A program made the translations under genes and the position numbers. The notes below the pieces were generated by a model that was not told the DNA's origin, searched no databases, and saw only the letters and a program-made list of their open reading frames with translations. From positions 310,001-374,000 of the forward strand of contig NZ_CP021913.1 in assembly GCF_002814095.1 (NCBI RefSeq): 64,000 nucleotides of DNA. The letters are read 5' to 3'. Positions 20,105-28,053 of the stretch are shown in pieces. The first letter of the stretch is position 1. Each line of letters starts with the position of its first letter. The stretch is from Sagittula sp. P11. GTDB lineage: Bacteria; Pseudomonadota; Alphaproteobacteria; Rhodobacterales; Rhodobacteraceae.

Positions 20105-21403
20105 ATGTCGAGCATTCTTACCAACACCGGCGCGATGACCGCTCTGCAGACCCTCAAGATGGTCAACAGGTCGCTGACCGAAACCCAGGGCATGATCTCC
20201 ACCGGCAAGCGGGTGGCCACGGCCAAGGACAACTCCGCCGTCTGGGCAATCTCCAAGGCGATGGAATCCGACGTTGCCGGCTTCAAGCGCATTTCCGACA
20301 GCCTGAGCCTCGGTCAGGCCACCATCGACGTCGCCCGCAAAGGGGCAGAAACCGTCACCGAACTCCTGACGCAGGTGAAGGAAAAGATCGTCGCCTCCCA
20401 GGAAGAGAACGTCGACCGCAACAAGATCCAGACCGACATCAACGCCCTGCGCGACCAGATCGCCGCCGTTGTCGGTGCATCGCAGTTCAACGGTCAGTAC
20501 CTGCTGGAGAACACAGAGCAGACGGCAAATTCCGGCGGCATCAACGTGCTGGCCTCCATCGACCGCTCCGGCGACGGCACGGTGTCCTCCACCGACATCC
20601 GTGTGGCCAAGCAGGACCTCGGCACCGGCTCCTCGTCCATCGGTGCGTCGCTCACCGCTCTGACCGGCGCGAACAACGACATCACCGGCGACGGCGACGC
20701 GGCGGCCTATGTCATGACCGGCGCGGCCACTGCCCCGACCGGCACCACGACCTTCGGCACGGCGTCGACCGACTCCGTGGCGGCGGGCACCGGGTTCTCA
20801 ATCACCATCACCGGCACGGCGGGCAACGGCCTTGCCGCCACGTCCGGCCGCAACGACATTTCCTACGTTGCCCGTGACGGCGACACGATGGCGGATGTCG
20901 TGGCGGGCCTTGCCGCTTCGTTCAACTCCTACGCGACCAACGACCTCGGTGCCGGGTCCACCGTCAACGCCACCGTCCAGAACGGCAACGAGATCGTCTT
21001 TACCGGCCACGACAACACCGGCGACAACTTCTCGATGACCGTCAACCAGTACGATCCGAGCGCCACCACCACCATCGGTGGCCGTCTGTCTGCACTGGCG
21101 GACGTGAACGTGACGACGCAGACCGGTGCCGATGCGGCACTTACGGCGATCGACGGGCTGATCGACATCGCGATCGACTCCGCCGCCGCCTTCGGTTCCG
21201 CGCAGATGCGGATCGAGACGCAGTCGGACTTCGTCTCCGGCCTGACCGACGCGCTGAAGTCCGGTATCGGTACGCTGGTGGACGCGGACATGGAAGAAAC
21301 CTCCGCCCGCCTGCAGGCCCTCCAGGTCCAGCAGCAGCTGTCGATCCAGGCCATGTCCATCGCCAACCAGGCGCCGCAGTCGCTGCTGTCGCTCTTCCGC
21401 TGA
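20105..21403 (+). CDS. flagellin, second of three paralogs
   Basis: A 432-residue flagellin closely related to the first, including the central region; the start at 20105 is set by the shared MSSILTN N-terminus. Terminal helices are canonical (MSSILTNTGAMTALQTLK; LQALQVQQQLSIQAMSIANQ). Long exact nucleotide matches to the first copy occur in the middle of the gene, for example around 20876-20910 against 19313-19347, pointing to recent duplication or gene conversion. Its ribosome-binding area (AAAGGCG, then ACTC shortly before the ATG) resembles that of the first copy. A strong terminator follows, so transcription ends before the third flagellin. Confidence 0.95.
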   Translation: MSSILTNTGAMTALQTLKMVNRSLTETQGMISTGKRVATAKDNSAVWAISKAMESDVAGFKRISDSLSLGQATIDVARKGAETVTELLTQVKEKIVASQEENVDRNKIQTDINALRDQIAAVVGASQFNGQYLLENTEQTANSGGINVLASIDRSGDGTVSSTDIRVAKQDLGTGSSSIGASLTALTGANNDITGDGDAAAYVMTGAATAPTGTTTFGTASTDSVAAGTGFSITITGTAGNGLAATSGRNDISYVARDGDTMADVVAGLAASFNSYATNDLGAGSTVNATVQNGNEIVFTGHDNTGDNFSMTVNQYDPSATTTIGGRLSALADVNVTTQTGADAALTAIDGLIDIAIDSAAAFGSAQMRIETQSDFVSGLTDALKSGIGTLVDADMEETSARLQALQVQQQLSIQAMSIANQAPQSLLSLFR

Positions 21404-21446
21404 TGACAGGCGCGCGCGTCCCCTGACGCGCGGCTTACGAACAAAG

Positions 21447-21484
21447 ATCATGCCCCGCAACCCGTTTGCGGGGCATGATTTTTT
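21447..21484 (+). terminator. Rho-independent terminator after second flagellin
   Basis: A perfect 14-bp stem (ATCATGCCCCGCAA at 21447-21460, TTGCGGGGCATGAT at 21466-21479) with a 5-base loop and a run of six T. This is the clearest intrinsic terminator in the window. It separates the third flagellin into its own transcription unit. Confidence 0.93.
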
Positions 21485-21515
21485 AAGGAGAGTTCGAAGG
21501 AATCCGCAACCAGTC

Positions 21516-21530
21516 CTAGCGCGGTGTTAA
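21516..21530 (+). promoter_or_regulatory. degenerate CtrA-like box of third flagellin
   Basis: CTAG (21516-21519), seven bases, TTAA (21527-21530), followed by C. The second half-site matches the CtrA consensus and sits exactly 25 bases before the conserved CTGCACTC block, as in the first flagellin. The first half-site matches at two of four bases. Confidence 0.35.
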
Positions 21531-21551
21531 CATGCGCGCGGTACTGTGGGC

Positions 21552-21574
21552 CTGCACTCTCCCCGGGTGGCGCG
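21552..21574 (+). promoter_or_regulatory. conserved flagellin promoter block, copy 2
   Basis: CTGCACTC, seven bases, GTGGCGCG; identical words and spacing to 18415-18437. The surrounding bases are diverged, so conservation looks selected rather than left over from a recent copy. Confidence 0.5.
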
Positions 21575-21596
21575 ACCTCGGACCCTTGGCTCGCAA

Positions 21597-21608
21597 CATC
21601 AGAAGATG
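21597..21608 (+). promoter_or_regulatory. leader hairpin of third flagellin, covarying stem
   Basis: CATC-AGAA-GATG, 43 bases before the ATG. Compared with the other two copies (CGTC-AGAA-GACG), both partners of one base pair have changed (G-C to A-T), while stem and AGAA loop are kept. The compensatory change argues for a structured RNA or a symmetric protein site. Confidence 0.5.
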
Positions 21609-21651
21609 GCGCCGGAAAGCGGCGTTTGGTTTCGAGATTTGGGTGAGTGCC

Positions 21652-22950
21652 ATGTCCAGCATTCTGACGAACCGGGGCGCGATGATCGCCCTGCAGACAT
21701 TGAAGTCGATCAACGAGCAGTTGTCGCAGACACGACGCAAGGTCTCGACCGGGTTGCGGGTCGGCAACGCGCGCGACAACGCCGCCGTCTGGGCCATCGC
21801 CAAGACGATGGAATCCGACGTCGCGGGCTTTTCGCGCATTTCGGACAGCCTGAACCTCGGCATGTCGAGCGTCGCGGTCGCCCGCAAGGGGGCCGAGTCG
21901 GTGACCGACCTCCTGACCCGCATGAAGGAGAAGATCGTCGCCGCGCAGGAAGAGAACGTCGACCGCGCCAAGATCCAGGCTGATATCGCCGCGCTGCGCG
22001 ACCAGATCGGGGCGGTTGTCGGTGCGGCGCAGTTCAACGGGCTGAACCTCTTGTCCAACCGGTCCATGAACGCGGGCAGCGGCGGCATCAACGTGCTGGC
22101 GTCGCTGGACCGGTCGTCATCCGGCGTGCGCGCCTCCGACATTCGCGTGGGCAAGCAGGACCTCGGGCTGACCCTGTCAAGCATCGGAACCGGGCTGACC
22201 TCGCTGGCCGCGGGCGCCAACGACATCACCGGCTTCGGCGATGCCACGGCAAGCGCGCTGACAGGTGCCGCAACGGCGCCGACGGGCGTCACGACCTTCG
22301 GCACCTCGGCGTCGCAGTCGGTTGCCGCCGGAACCGGCTTCTCGATCTGGATCAGCGGGTCGGCGGGTGGTGCGCCCTCCGACACCGCCTCCGGGAACGA
22401 GATCAACTACGTGGCGCGCGACGGCGACACCATGGCCGACGTGGCCCGCGCGCTCACCGCGCAGTTCAACCGCTACGTGGAGGCTGACCTCGGCGCGACT
22501 GCCACCGGCGGCATCGGTGCGGAGGTCAGCGGAAATACCATCACCTTTACCGGCGCCGGGACGGTCGGCGACACCTTCTCGGTCCGGGTGGACCAGTACG
22601 CGGCGGATGCGTCCAGCACCATCGGCGGCGGCCTGTCGTCGCTGATGTACATGGATGTGACCTCGCAAAAGGGGGCAGATGCGGCGCTGGCGGATATCGA
22701 CAGGCTGCTGGACACAGCCATCGATGCAGCGGCCTCTTTCGGCAGCGCCGGCGGCCGCCTGGAAAGCCAGGCGGAATTCGTGAAGGGCCTGTCCAACGCG
22801 CTGAAATCGGGAATCGGCACGCTGGTCGACGCCGACATGGAGGAGACGGCGGCGCAACTTCAGGCGCTTCAGGTGCAGCAACAGCTTGCGGTGACCTCCC
22901 TCTCCATCGCCAACCAGGCCCCGTCCCTGCTGTTGTCATTGTTCCGCTGA
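21652..22950 (+). CDS. flagellin, third and most diverged paralog
   Basis: A 432-residue flagellin; the start at 21652 aligns with MSSILTN of the other two. Terminal helices are conserved (MSSILTNRGAMIALQTLKSI; LQALQVQQQLAVTSLSIANQ) and the central TGAATAPTGVTTFGTSAS motif is still recognisable, but the middle region differs more. It lies downstream of a strong terminator and carries its own promoter-like block, so it can be regulated apart from copy 2. Multi-flagellin filaments occur in Caulobacter and rhizobia, where paralogs occupy different filament segments. Confidence 0.95.
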   Translation: MSSILTNRGAMIALQTLKSINEQLSQTRRKVSTGLRVGNARDNAAVWAIAKTMESDVAGFSRISDSLNLGMSSVAVARKGAESVTDLLTRMKEKIVAAQEENVDRAKIQADIAALRDQIGAVVGAAQFNGLNLLSNRSMNAGSGGINVLASLDRSSSGVRASDIRVGKQDLGLTLSSIGTGLTSLAAGANDITGFGDATASALTGAATAPTGVTTFGTSASQSVAAGTGFSIWISGSAGGAPSDTASGNEINYVARDGDTMADVARALTAQFNRYVEADLGATATGGIGAEVSGNTITFTGAGTVGDTFSVRVDQYAADASSTIGGGLSSLMYMDVTSQKGADAALADIDRLLDTAIDAAASFGSAGGRLESQAEFVKGLSNALKSGIGTLVDADMEETAAQLQALQVQQQLAVTSLSIANQAPSLLLSLFR

Positions 22951-23045
22951 TCCCGCGCCAAGTGACGGAGAGGACGGTCCTTTCTTGACCCCCCCTCCCC
23001 CTGCCCCTAGGACTCCGCCCAAGACGGACCGTGGGAGCGCGTTTT

Positions 23046-24587
23046 ATGGATGAAACCGAAGAGAGCCACGGTCACTGGGATCCGTTCGGCCATCCTCTGT
23101 TCGACGGACCCGAAGCGCGGGCGCTGAGCCGCGTTGGCGTGGTGGACATCGGGTCGAACTCTGTCCGGATGGTGGTGTTCGACGGCGCAGCGCGCAGCCC
23201 GGCCTACTACTTCAACGAAAAGATCCTGTGCGGCCTGGGCGACGGCATGGACACCTCCGGACACCTGAGCCCCGAAGGGCGCGTGCGTGCGCTTGAAGCG
23301 ATGAAGCGCTTTCGCCTCATGGCGGAAGGGATGCGGCTGTCGGGCCTGACGGTAGTCGCCACCGCCGCCATGCGCGATGCGGAGGACGGACCGGCGTTCC
23401 GCCGCCAGATCGAGGACGAAACCGGGCTGACTGTGCACGTGATCGACGGTGCGGAAGAGGCGCGGCTCTCGGCGCAGGGTGTGCTGCTGGGCTGGCCCGG
23501 GTCCTACGGCCTTGTCTGCGACATCGGCGGATCGTCGATGGAACTGGCCGAGATCGGCGGGGGCCGCGTCGGACGCCGCATGACCTCGGCGCTGGGGCCG
23601 CTGAAACTGAAGGACCTCGACGGCGGCAAGAAGGCGCGCGACAAGCACATCCGCAAGGAGATCGACACGCTGACCGACTACATGGGCACGCAGCGCGACC
23701 GGCTGTTCCTGGTGGGCGGAAGCTGGCGGGCCATCGCGCGCATCGACATGCTGCGCCGCGAGTATCCGCTGCGTGTGCTGCACGAATACCGGATGGACGC
23801 CTCGACCGTGGCGGAAACCGTGGCCTTCATCGAGGCGCAGCCGGACCACGAGGTGCTGCGCAAGGCGGCGGGCGTGTCGTCGACGCGCATGGCGCTGGTG
23901 CCGTTCGCGGCGGAGGTGCTGCAGCAGATCGTGGCCAGCTTTCAGCCCTCCGACATCGCGATTTCCAGCTATGGCATCCGCGAGGGCCTGCTGTACGAAC
24001 AGATGCCGCATGTGCTGCGCGACCGCGATCCGCTGATCGAGGCCTGCCGGTTTGCCGAAGCCAAGGACGCGCGCCTGCCCGGGTTCGGCCGGCAGCTTTA
24101 CGATTTCGTCCTGCCGCTATTTCCCGATGCGTCGGAGGGGCGCCGGCGCCTGATCCACGCCGCCTGCCTGCTGCACGACGTGAGCTGGCGCGCGCATCCG
24201 GACTACCGGGCGGAAACCTGTTTCGACAACGCCACCCGTGCGAACCTTGGCGGGCTGAAACACTGGGAGCGGGTGTACCTCGGGCTGTCGCTTTTGCACC
24301 GCTACAAGAACAAGCGCGAAGGCACCCGGTTCGAAGACCTCTACAACCTTCTGGACGAGGCGCACCGGCGCGAGGCGGAGGTGCTGGGCAAGGCGATGCG
24401 CTTTGGCGCGATGCTCTGGACGCTGGAATCCTCTGCCGGTCACGCGCGCTTCGACTGGGACGGCAAGCGGCTGGTGCTGCGGCTGGAGCCGGACATGATC
24501 GACCTTTACGGAGAGGTCGCGCGCGCCCGGTTCAAGTCTCTGGCGCAGGCCATGGGCGCGCAAGAGTTCGAGGTCGTGTCAGGCTGA
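23046..24587 (+). CDS. ppx: Ppx/GppA family exopolyphosphatase
   Basis: A 513-residue member of the ASKHA phosphatase family that hydrolyses polyphosphate and/or pppGpp. The N-terminal phosphate loop GVVDIGSNSVRMVVFD and the second loop CDIGGSSMEL are present, with AMRDAEDG and the C-terminal HD-like domain (LLHDVSWRAHP). The start at 23046 is chosen because GGGAG lies eight bases upstream; an earlier GTG (23031) would add five residues. It would normally be expected beside ppk1, but three flagellin genes intervene. It ends facing the gene at 24667. Confidence 0.94.
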   Translation: MDETEESHGHWDPFGHPLFDGPEARALSRVGVVDIGSNSVRMVVFDGAARSPAYYFNEKILCGLGDGMDTSGHLSPEGRVRALEAMKRFRLMAEGMRLSGLTVVATAAMRDAEDGPAFRRQIEDETGLTVHVIDGAEEARLSAQGVLLGWPGSYGLVCDIGGSSMELAEIGGGRVGRRMTSALGPLKLKDLDGGKKARDKHIRKEIDTLTDYMGTQRDRLFLVGGSWRAIARIDMLRREYPLRVLHEYRMDASTVAETVAFIEAQPDHEVLRKAAGVSSTRMALVPFAAEVLQQIVASFQPSDIAISSYGIREGLLYEQMPHVLRDRDPLIEACRFAEAKDARLPGFGRQLYDFVLPLFPDASEGRRRLIHAACLLHDVSWRAHPDYRAETCFDNATRANLGGLKHWERVYLGLSLLHRYKNKREGTRFEDLYNLLDEAHRREAEVLGKAMRFGAMLWTLESSAGHARFDWDGKRLVLRLEPDMIDLYGEVARARFKSLAQAMGAQEFEVVSG

Positions 24588-24612
24588 GGCAGTTGCGGCG
24601 TGCTGGATCACG

Positions 24613-24663
24613 CAGGGCATCAAATGGTCTGCGGGCCGGAGTTTTCCGGCGGGCAATGCCCTG
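24613..24663. terminator. two-tier hairpin between convergent genes
   Basis: Outer arms CAGGGCAT (24613-24620) / ATGCCCTG (24656-24663) enclose inner arms GCCGGA (24635-24640) / TCCGGC (24645-24650). It lies between the stops of ppx and the gene at 24667 and could serve both strands. The T-runs are short. Confidence 0.5.
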
Positions 24664-24666
24664 ACA

Positions 24667-25032
24667 TCACAGCTCGATTTCGCCGTTGTCCGGCAGCGGC
24701 TCTTCGTCTTCCGGCTGGGTCTTGCGCCGGATGATGATGTCGCCGTTGGGCAGGATCTCGGGCGGCTCGTAGACCGACCAGTCCTCCACCTCTTCCAGGA
24801 GATGGCGTAGTGCCGGGCCCATCTCTGTCATGAAGGCCTTCATCTGCGGGCGCATCTCGCGGGCGAGGTCCTCGAGTTCCTGAAGCGCCGGTTCCATCTC
24901 GCCCATCAGGCCACGGAAGAACAGCCGTGCGCCCTCTTCCATCAGGTTGAAGCCGCCGTTGTCTTCTTCCTGCGCGGCGACGGGCGCGGCGAGGAGCGAC
25001 AGGGCGAGCAGCGGTGCGGCGATCTGTTTCAT
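24667..25032 (-). CDS. secreted acidic helical protein, unknown function
   Basis: A 121-residue protein with a clear signal peptide (MKQIAAPLLALSLLAAPVAA, cleavage after AQ or nearby). The mature part is acidic and helical: FNLMEEGARLFFRGLMGEM, then repeated Leu/Met/Glu-rich turns, and a C-terminal strand segment LPNGDIIIRRK with an acidic tail. Similar Rhodobacterales proteins have been labelled AAA+ family ATPase, but no Walker motif is present, so I would not use that name. Function unknown; periplasmic by inference. Confidence 0.7.
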   Translation of the reverse strand: MKQIAAPLLALSLLAAPVAAQEEDNGGFNLMEEGARLFFRGLMGEMEPALQELEDLAREMRPQMKAFMTEMGPALRHLLEEVEDWSVYEPPEILPNGDIIIRRKTQPEDEEPLPDNGEIEL

Positions 25033-25078
25033 ACCGTGAAGATAGGTCGACGGGCGCAGTCCGGGAAGGGCCGTGCCC

Positions 25079-26080
25079 TCAGATTTCCAGGTCGAGCGTG
25101 ACCGGGAAGTGATCGGAGGCGGTCAACAGCGCTTCGCGCAGCTCCGGGTCGCGCCAGCAGCGGGGATTGTCGAAGGGATGCCAGATCCGCCATTCCGGCT
25201 GCCGTGCCATCAGGTCCGGCGACACCATCACGTAATCTAGCAGCGCCTGAAGATAGCGGTTCTCCGGCTCGATAAAGAAACGCGAGGTGGCCGGTTGCGC
25301 GCTGATGCGGCTTGCCAGGGCCTCTGTCGCGTGGGGATCGTGAAGGGCCGTGTCGCCCTGCCCCATCACGATCTCGACGGAGCTGCGGCCGAACAGGCTC
25401 TCGAACTCGTCGAGGCCGGGACCGTCGTTCAGGTCGCCCAGCAGGATCACGCTTTGGCCGTCGGACAGGAGGGCGTCGATGCGGGCGCGCAGCCAGATCG
25501 CCTGCGCCAGTTGCTTGCGCCGGTTGGCGATGGCCAGCCGCATGACATCGTCCCGGTTGCGCGCGCCGTGCGGGGCCTTGGACTTCAGATGCGCCCCGAT
25601 CAGGTGCAGCGCCTGGCCGGAGGCGGTGGTGACAGTCAGCTCAAGCGGCGGTTTGGAGAAGCGGACAGGGTCGGGAAAGGCGTCAATGTCGAGGTCGATC
25701 CGGAATTCGGTGTCGAACCGCGGCGCGCCTGCCGTGGCCATCGGTTCGTGCCGGGCGGTCAGCCGCGCCGGGTCGTAGAGCAGCGCGATTTCCTGCTGCG
25801 TGTCGTTGGCGAAACCGGTGATCGTGGCGGAGGTCCGCAGCCCGAAGGCCTGCGCAAAGGAGGTGAGGGCCCGGGTGGTGGACCGGCGGCTGCCGGTGTC
25901 GGGCGCCTCGATCACCATGACCGCGTCGGCGTCGAGCGCCCTGAAGACGGTGCCCAGGGCCTCTGCCTGCGCGCGGCGGGTCACGTCTCGCCGCCCGGAC
26001 CAGCCTTGATCGGCCAAAAGCCGCCCCTTGTCGTCGAACAGCGAGTCGAACCATTCGACGTTGTAGGTGGCGAACCGCAA
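25079..26080 (-). CDS. endonuclease/exonuclease/phosphatase family protein
   Basis: A metal-dependent hydrolase of the EEP fold (DNase I/exonuclease III/sphingomyelinase superfamily), about 333 residues. Fold motifs: LRFATYNVEWF at the N-terminus, MVIEAPD, the LIGAHLKSK strand, ILLGDLNDGP and the C-terminal TASDHFPV with the catalytic His. There is no ATG: TTG at 26080 is taken as the start because the conserved LRFATYNVEW begins there; GTG at 26122 or CTG at 26092 are alternatives and would overlap the upstream gene. Translation may depend on coupling to the DjlA-like gene, whose stop lies at 26089. Substrate unknown. Confidence 0.85.
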   Translation of the reverse strand: MRFATYNVEWFDSLFDDKGRLLADQGWSGRRDVTRRAQAEALGTVFRALDADAVMVIEAPDTGSRRSTTRALTSFAQAFGLRTSATITGFANDTQQEIALLYDPARLTARHEPMATAGAPRFDTEFRIDLDIDAFPDPVRFSKPPLELTVTTASGQALHLIGAHLKSKAPHGARNRDDVMRLAIANRRKQLAQAIWLRARIDALLSDGQSVILLGDLNDGPGLDEFESLFGRSSVEIVMGQGDTALHDPHATEALASRISAQPATSRFFIEPENRYLQALLDYVMVSPDLMARQPEWRIWHPFDNPRCWRDPELREALLTASDHFPVTLDLEI

Positions 26081-26088
26081 GGTGGGCG

Positions 26089-26772
26089 TCAGGCAGCTTC
26101 GCGGGTGGAGATTTCTTCCCACGCGCGGTTGATCGCGGCCATCCGCTTTTCGGCGATCTTCACCGCCTCTTCCGGCACGCCGCGCGCGATCATCACGTCC
26201 GGATGGCTGTCGCGCACCAGTTGCCGCCAGTGCTTGCGGATCTCCGGCAGGTCCATGTCCGGCGTGACGCCCAGCACGTCGTAGGGATCGGGCACCGCGT
26301 CGGGCACCAGCCGGCCGCGCATCGAACGGAAACGATTTTCCGACATGCCGAATATCTCGGACACGCGGGTCAGGAAGGCGTCCTCGGCCGGGTGATACTG
26401 GCCGTCCGCCATGGCGATGTGGAACAGCCCCTCCATCAGGTCGCAAAGCGCCTCGCGGTTCTCGCCGAACATGGTGGAAATGCGGCGGGCGTATTCCTCG
26501 AACCCGGCCACGTCCTGCCGGGCCAGGTTGAAGACACGCGCGGCGTTGCCCTCTTCCTCGGCCGGGATGTGAAACACCTCGCGGAAGGCGGTGACCTCGT
26601 CCCGTGTGACCAGTCCGTCGGCCTTGGCCATCTTCGCAGACAGCGCGATCACGGCGATTGTGAACGCCACGGAGCGTTCCGGCGGCGTGCGCAGACGGTC
26701 GAAGAGCGCGCCGAGCGTTTCGCCGGAGGTGAGCGCAGCAAGCGCCTGGGTTATGCGGGACCAGATCGACAT
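26089..26772 (-). CDS. DjlA-like co-chaperone (TerB-like plus J domain)
   Basis: 227 residues. The N-terminal 60-140 region is a TerB/DjlA-like helical domain (AVIALSAKMAKADGLVTRDEV, FHIAMADGQYHPAEDAFL). The C-terminal J domain (about 162-225) begins DPYDVLGV and contains the essential HPD as SHPDV. J proteins stimulate the ATPase of a DnaK-type Hsp70. Unlike E. coli DjlA there is no N-terminal transmembrane segment, so it is probably cytosolic. It precedes the EEP gene on the minus strand with little or no gap. Confidence 0.92.
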   Translation of the reverse strand: MSIWSRITQALAALTSGETLGALFDRLRTPPERSVAFTIAVIALSAKMAKADGLVTRDEVTAFREVFHIPAEEEGNAARVFNLARQDVAGFEEYARRISTMFGENREALCDLMEGLFHIAMADGQYHPAEDAFLTRVSEIFGMSENRFRSMRGRLVPDAVPDPYDVLGVTPDMDLPEIRKHWRQLVRDSHPDVMIARGVPEEAVKIAEKRMAAINRAWEEISTREAA

Positions 26773-26815
26773 GCGGGCATTTTACCGCGATGCAGCGAAA
26801 CTGTCAGGGCAGGAA

Positions 26816-27295
26816 TTACAGAATTTTCTGCATCAGCACGAGATCCATCCAGCGCCCGAACTTGAAGCCCACCTGAGGCAGGGTCGCGATGGGGGTAAAT
26901 CCGATGGCGGCGTGAAAGGCGACGCCGCCGGGATTCTCGCCTGAGACACCGGCCCAGAGGCTGTGCACGCCCTCGGCGCGGGCCACTCGCTCAAGCTCTG
27001 CCATCAGCAGGCGGCCAAGGCCCGCGCCGCGCGCGTGTTCTGCCAACTGGATGGAGTGTTCCTTTGTATGAGCGTAACCGGGGCCGCCACGGAACGGAAA
27101 ATAGGTGGCAAAGCCTGCAAGGCGCCCAGCGTCTTCGGCCACGATGAAGGCCGGGCCGCGCGACGCGATGTCGGCGACGATGCCCTCGGGCGTCTTGCGT
27201 TCGTTGGTGAAGGTGATGGCGGTGTGGTCGATGATCTCGTTCCAGATCGCCGCGATGGCCGCCGCATCGCGCGGCTCTGCGGTGCGCAGGATCAT
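26816..27295 (-). CDS. GNAT family N-acetyltransferase
   Basis: A 159-residue GCN5-related acetyltransferase. The acetyl-CoA binding motif A is visible as HARGAGLGRLLMAELERVA, preceded by the VAEDAGRLAGFATYF strand and followed by AGVSGENPGGVAFHAAIGF. It resembles the phosphinothricin/methionine sulfone acetyltransferase (Pat/YncA-like) group, with IRTAEPRDA-type N-terminus and the IIDHTAITFTNE segment, though the substrate is unproven. Its ATG overlaps the stop of the VOC-family gene (ATGA), so the two are translationally coupled. Confidence 0.93.
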   Translation of the reverse strand: MILRTAEPRDAAAIAAIWNEIIDHTAITFTNERKTPEGIVADIASRGPAFIVAEDAGRLAGFATYFPFRGGPGYAHTKEHSIQLAEHARGAGLGRLLMAELERVARAEGVHSLWAGVSGENPGGVAFHAAIGFTPIATLPQVGFKFGRWMDLVLMQKIL

Positions 27296-27909
27296 GCCAG
27301 GATGATTTCCGTGTCCGCGTGTCGGATCGTGGCCGCCAAGTTTGCCGGCCCCTCCACGAATCGGACCTGCGGTGCGTCGAGATAGGGGGCGAGAAGATCG
27401 CTCAGGGCGGCGGCGTCGGGATGGGTGACGGTCAGTTCGGTCAGCGCCGCGCCGGAGGCGGGCAGAGAGCGCCCCGGCGGCACCGTCGAGTGCCACTGGA
27501 TCAGCGCCGGGAACAGCCCGTCGAACGGCAGGAGTCCGTCTTCGGGCACCGCCATGGTCCATGACAGTTTGCCCCGGCTGAGGGACACGGCCCGCCCGGC
27601 CATGGGCAGCGCCGCGATGGCCGCCTCGATGTCCGGCACGGCGCAGACCCACTTGTCCAGCCGCGCCTCGCCCTCGAAACCGTCGAGCCCGAACCAGCGC
27701 GCATCCGGCGGGGCGGACGCGGAGGGATCGATGGCGATCGCCTCGATGTAAAGGTCGGGATCGAGGCCCACGAGCTGGTTGTGCGTGCCGAAACGCGGAT
27801 GCGTGCCGCCCGAGGACATGGGCAGTCCCAGCGCGCCTTCGACATGCGCGATGGCTTCGGCGAGGGTCTCGCCCAGGACGGCGATATGATCGAGGGTCAG
27901 CTTCACCAT
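27292..27909 (-). CDS. VOC/glyoxalase-like domain protein
   Basis: 205 residues starting MVKLTLDHIAVLGETLAEAIAHVE, a pattern of the Glyoxalase_3 (glyoxalase-like) VOC family: LDHIAV, then GTHPRFGTHNQL, and DLYIEAIAID. The C-terminal half is a second VOC-like repeat (LTELTVTHPDAAALSDLL). VOC folds bind metal and act as isomerases, dioxygenases or resistance proteins; no specific reaction can be assigned. The start at 27909 is chosen from the family pattern. The stop overlaps the GNAT start. The genes on either side read away from the 28 kb region, with nhaA divergent. Confidence 0.85.
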   Translation of the reverse strand: MVKLTLDHIAVLGETLAEAIAHVEGALGLPMSSGGTHPRFGTHNQLVGLDPDLYIEAIAIDPSASAPPDARWFGLDGFEGEARLDKWVCAVPDIEAAIAALPMAGRAVSLSRGKLSWTMAVPEDGLLPFDGLFPALIQWHSTVPPGRSLPASGAALTELTVTHPDAAALSDLLAPYLDAPQVRFVEGPANLAATIRHADTEIILA

Positions 27910-28053
27910 GGGCGGGATTTCCGTGCAGTCGCAGCACGATAGACGCGCAAATCCATGCTGCAAAGCGGAAAATCGACCCCTGTTGCGTTGAAAGCTGGGC
28001 CATGCGTCCCAAATATGACTGAATATATAATCTTTACATGAGGGAACCATCGG

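Noticed and set aside
24667-25032. AAA+ ATPase annotation used for similar small proteins
   Set aside because: No Walker A or B motif is present; the protein is a short secreted helical protein.
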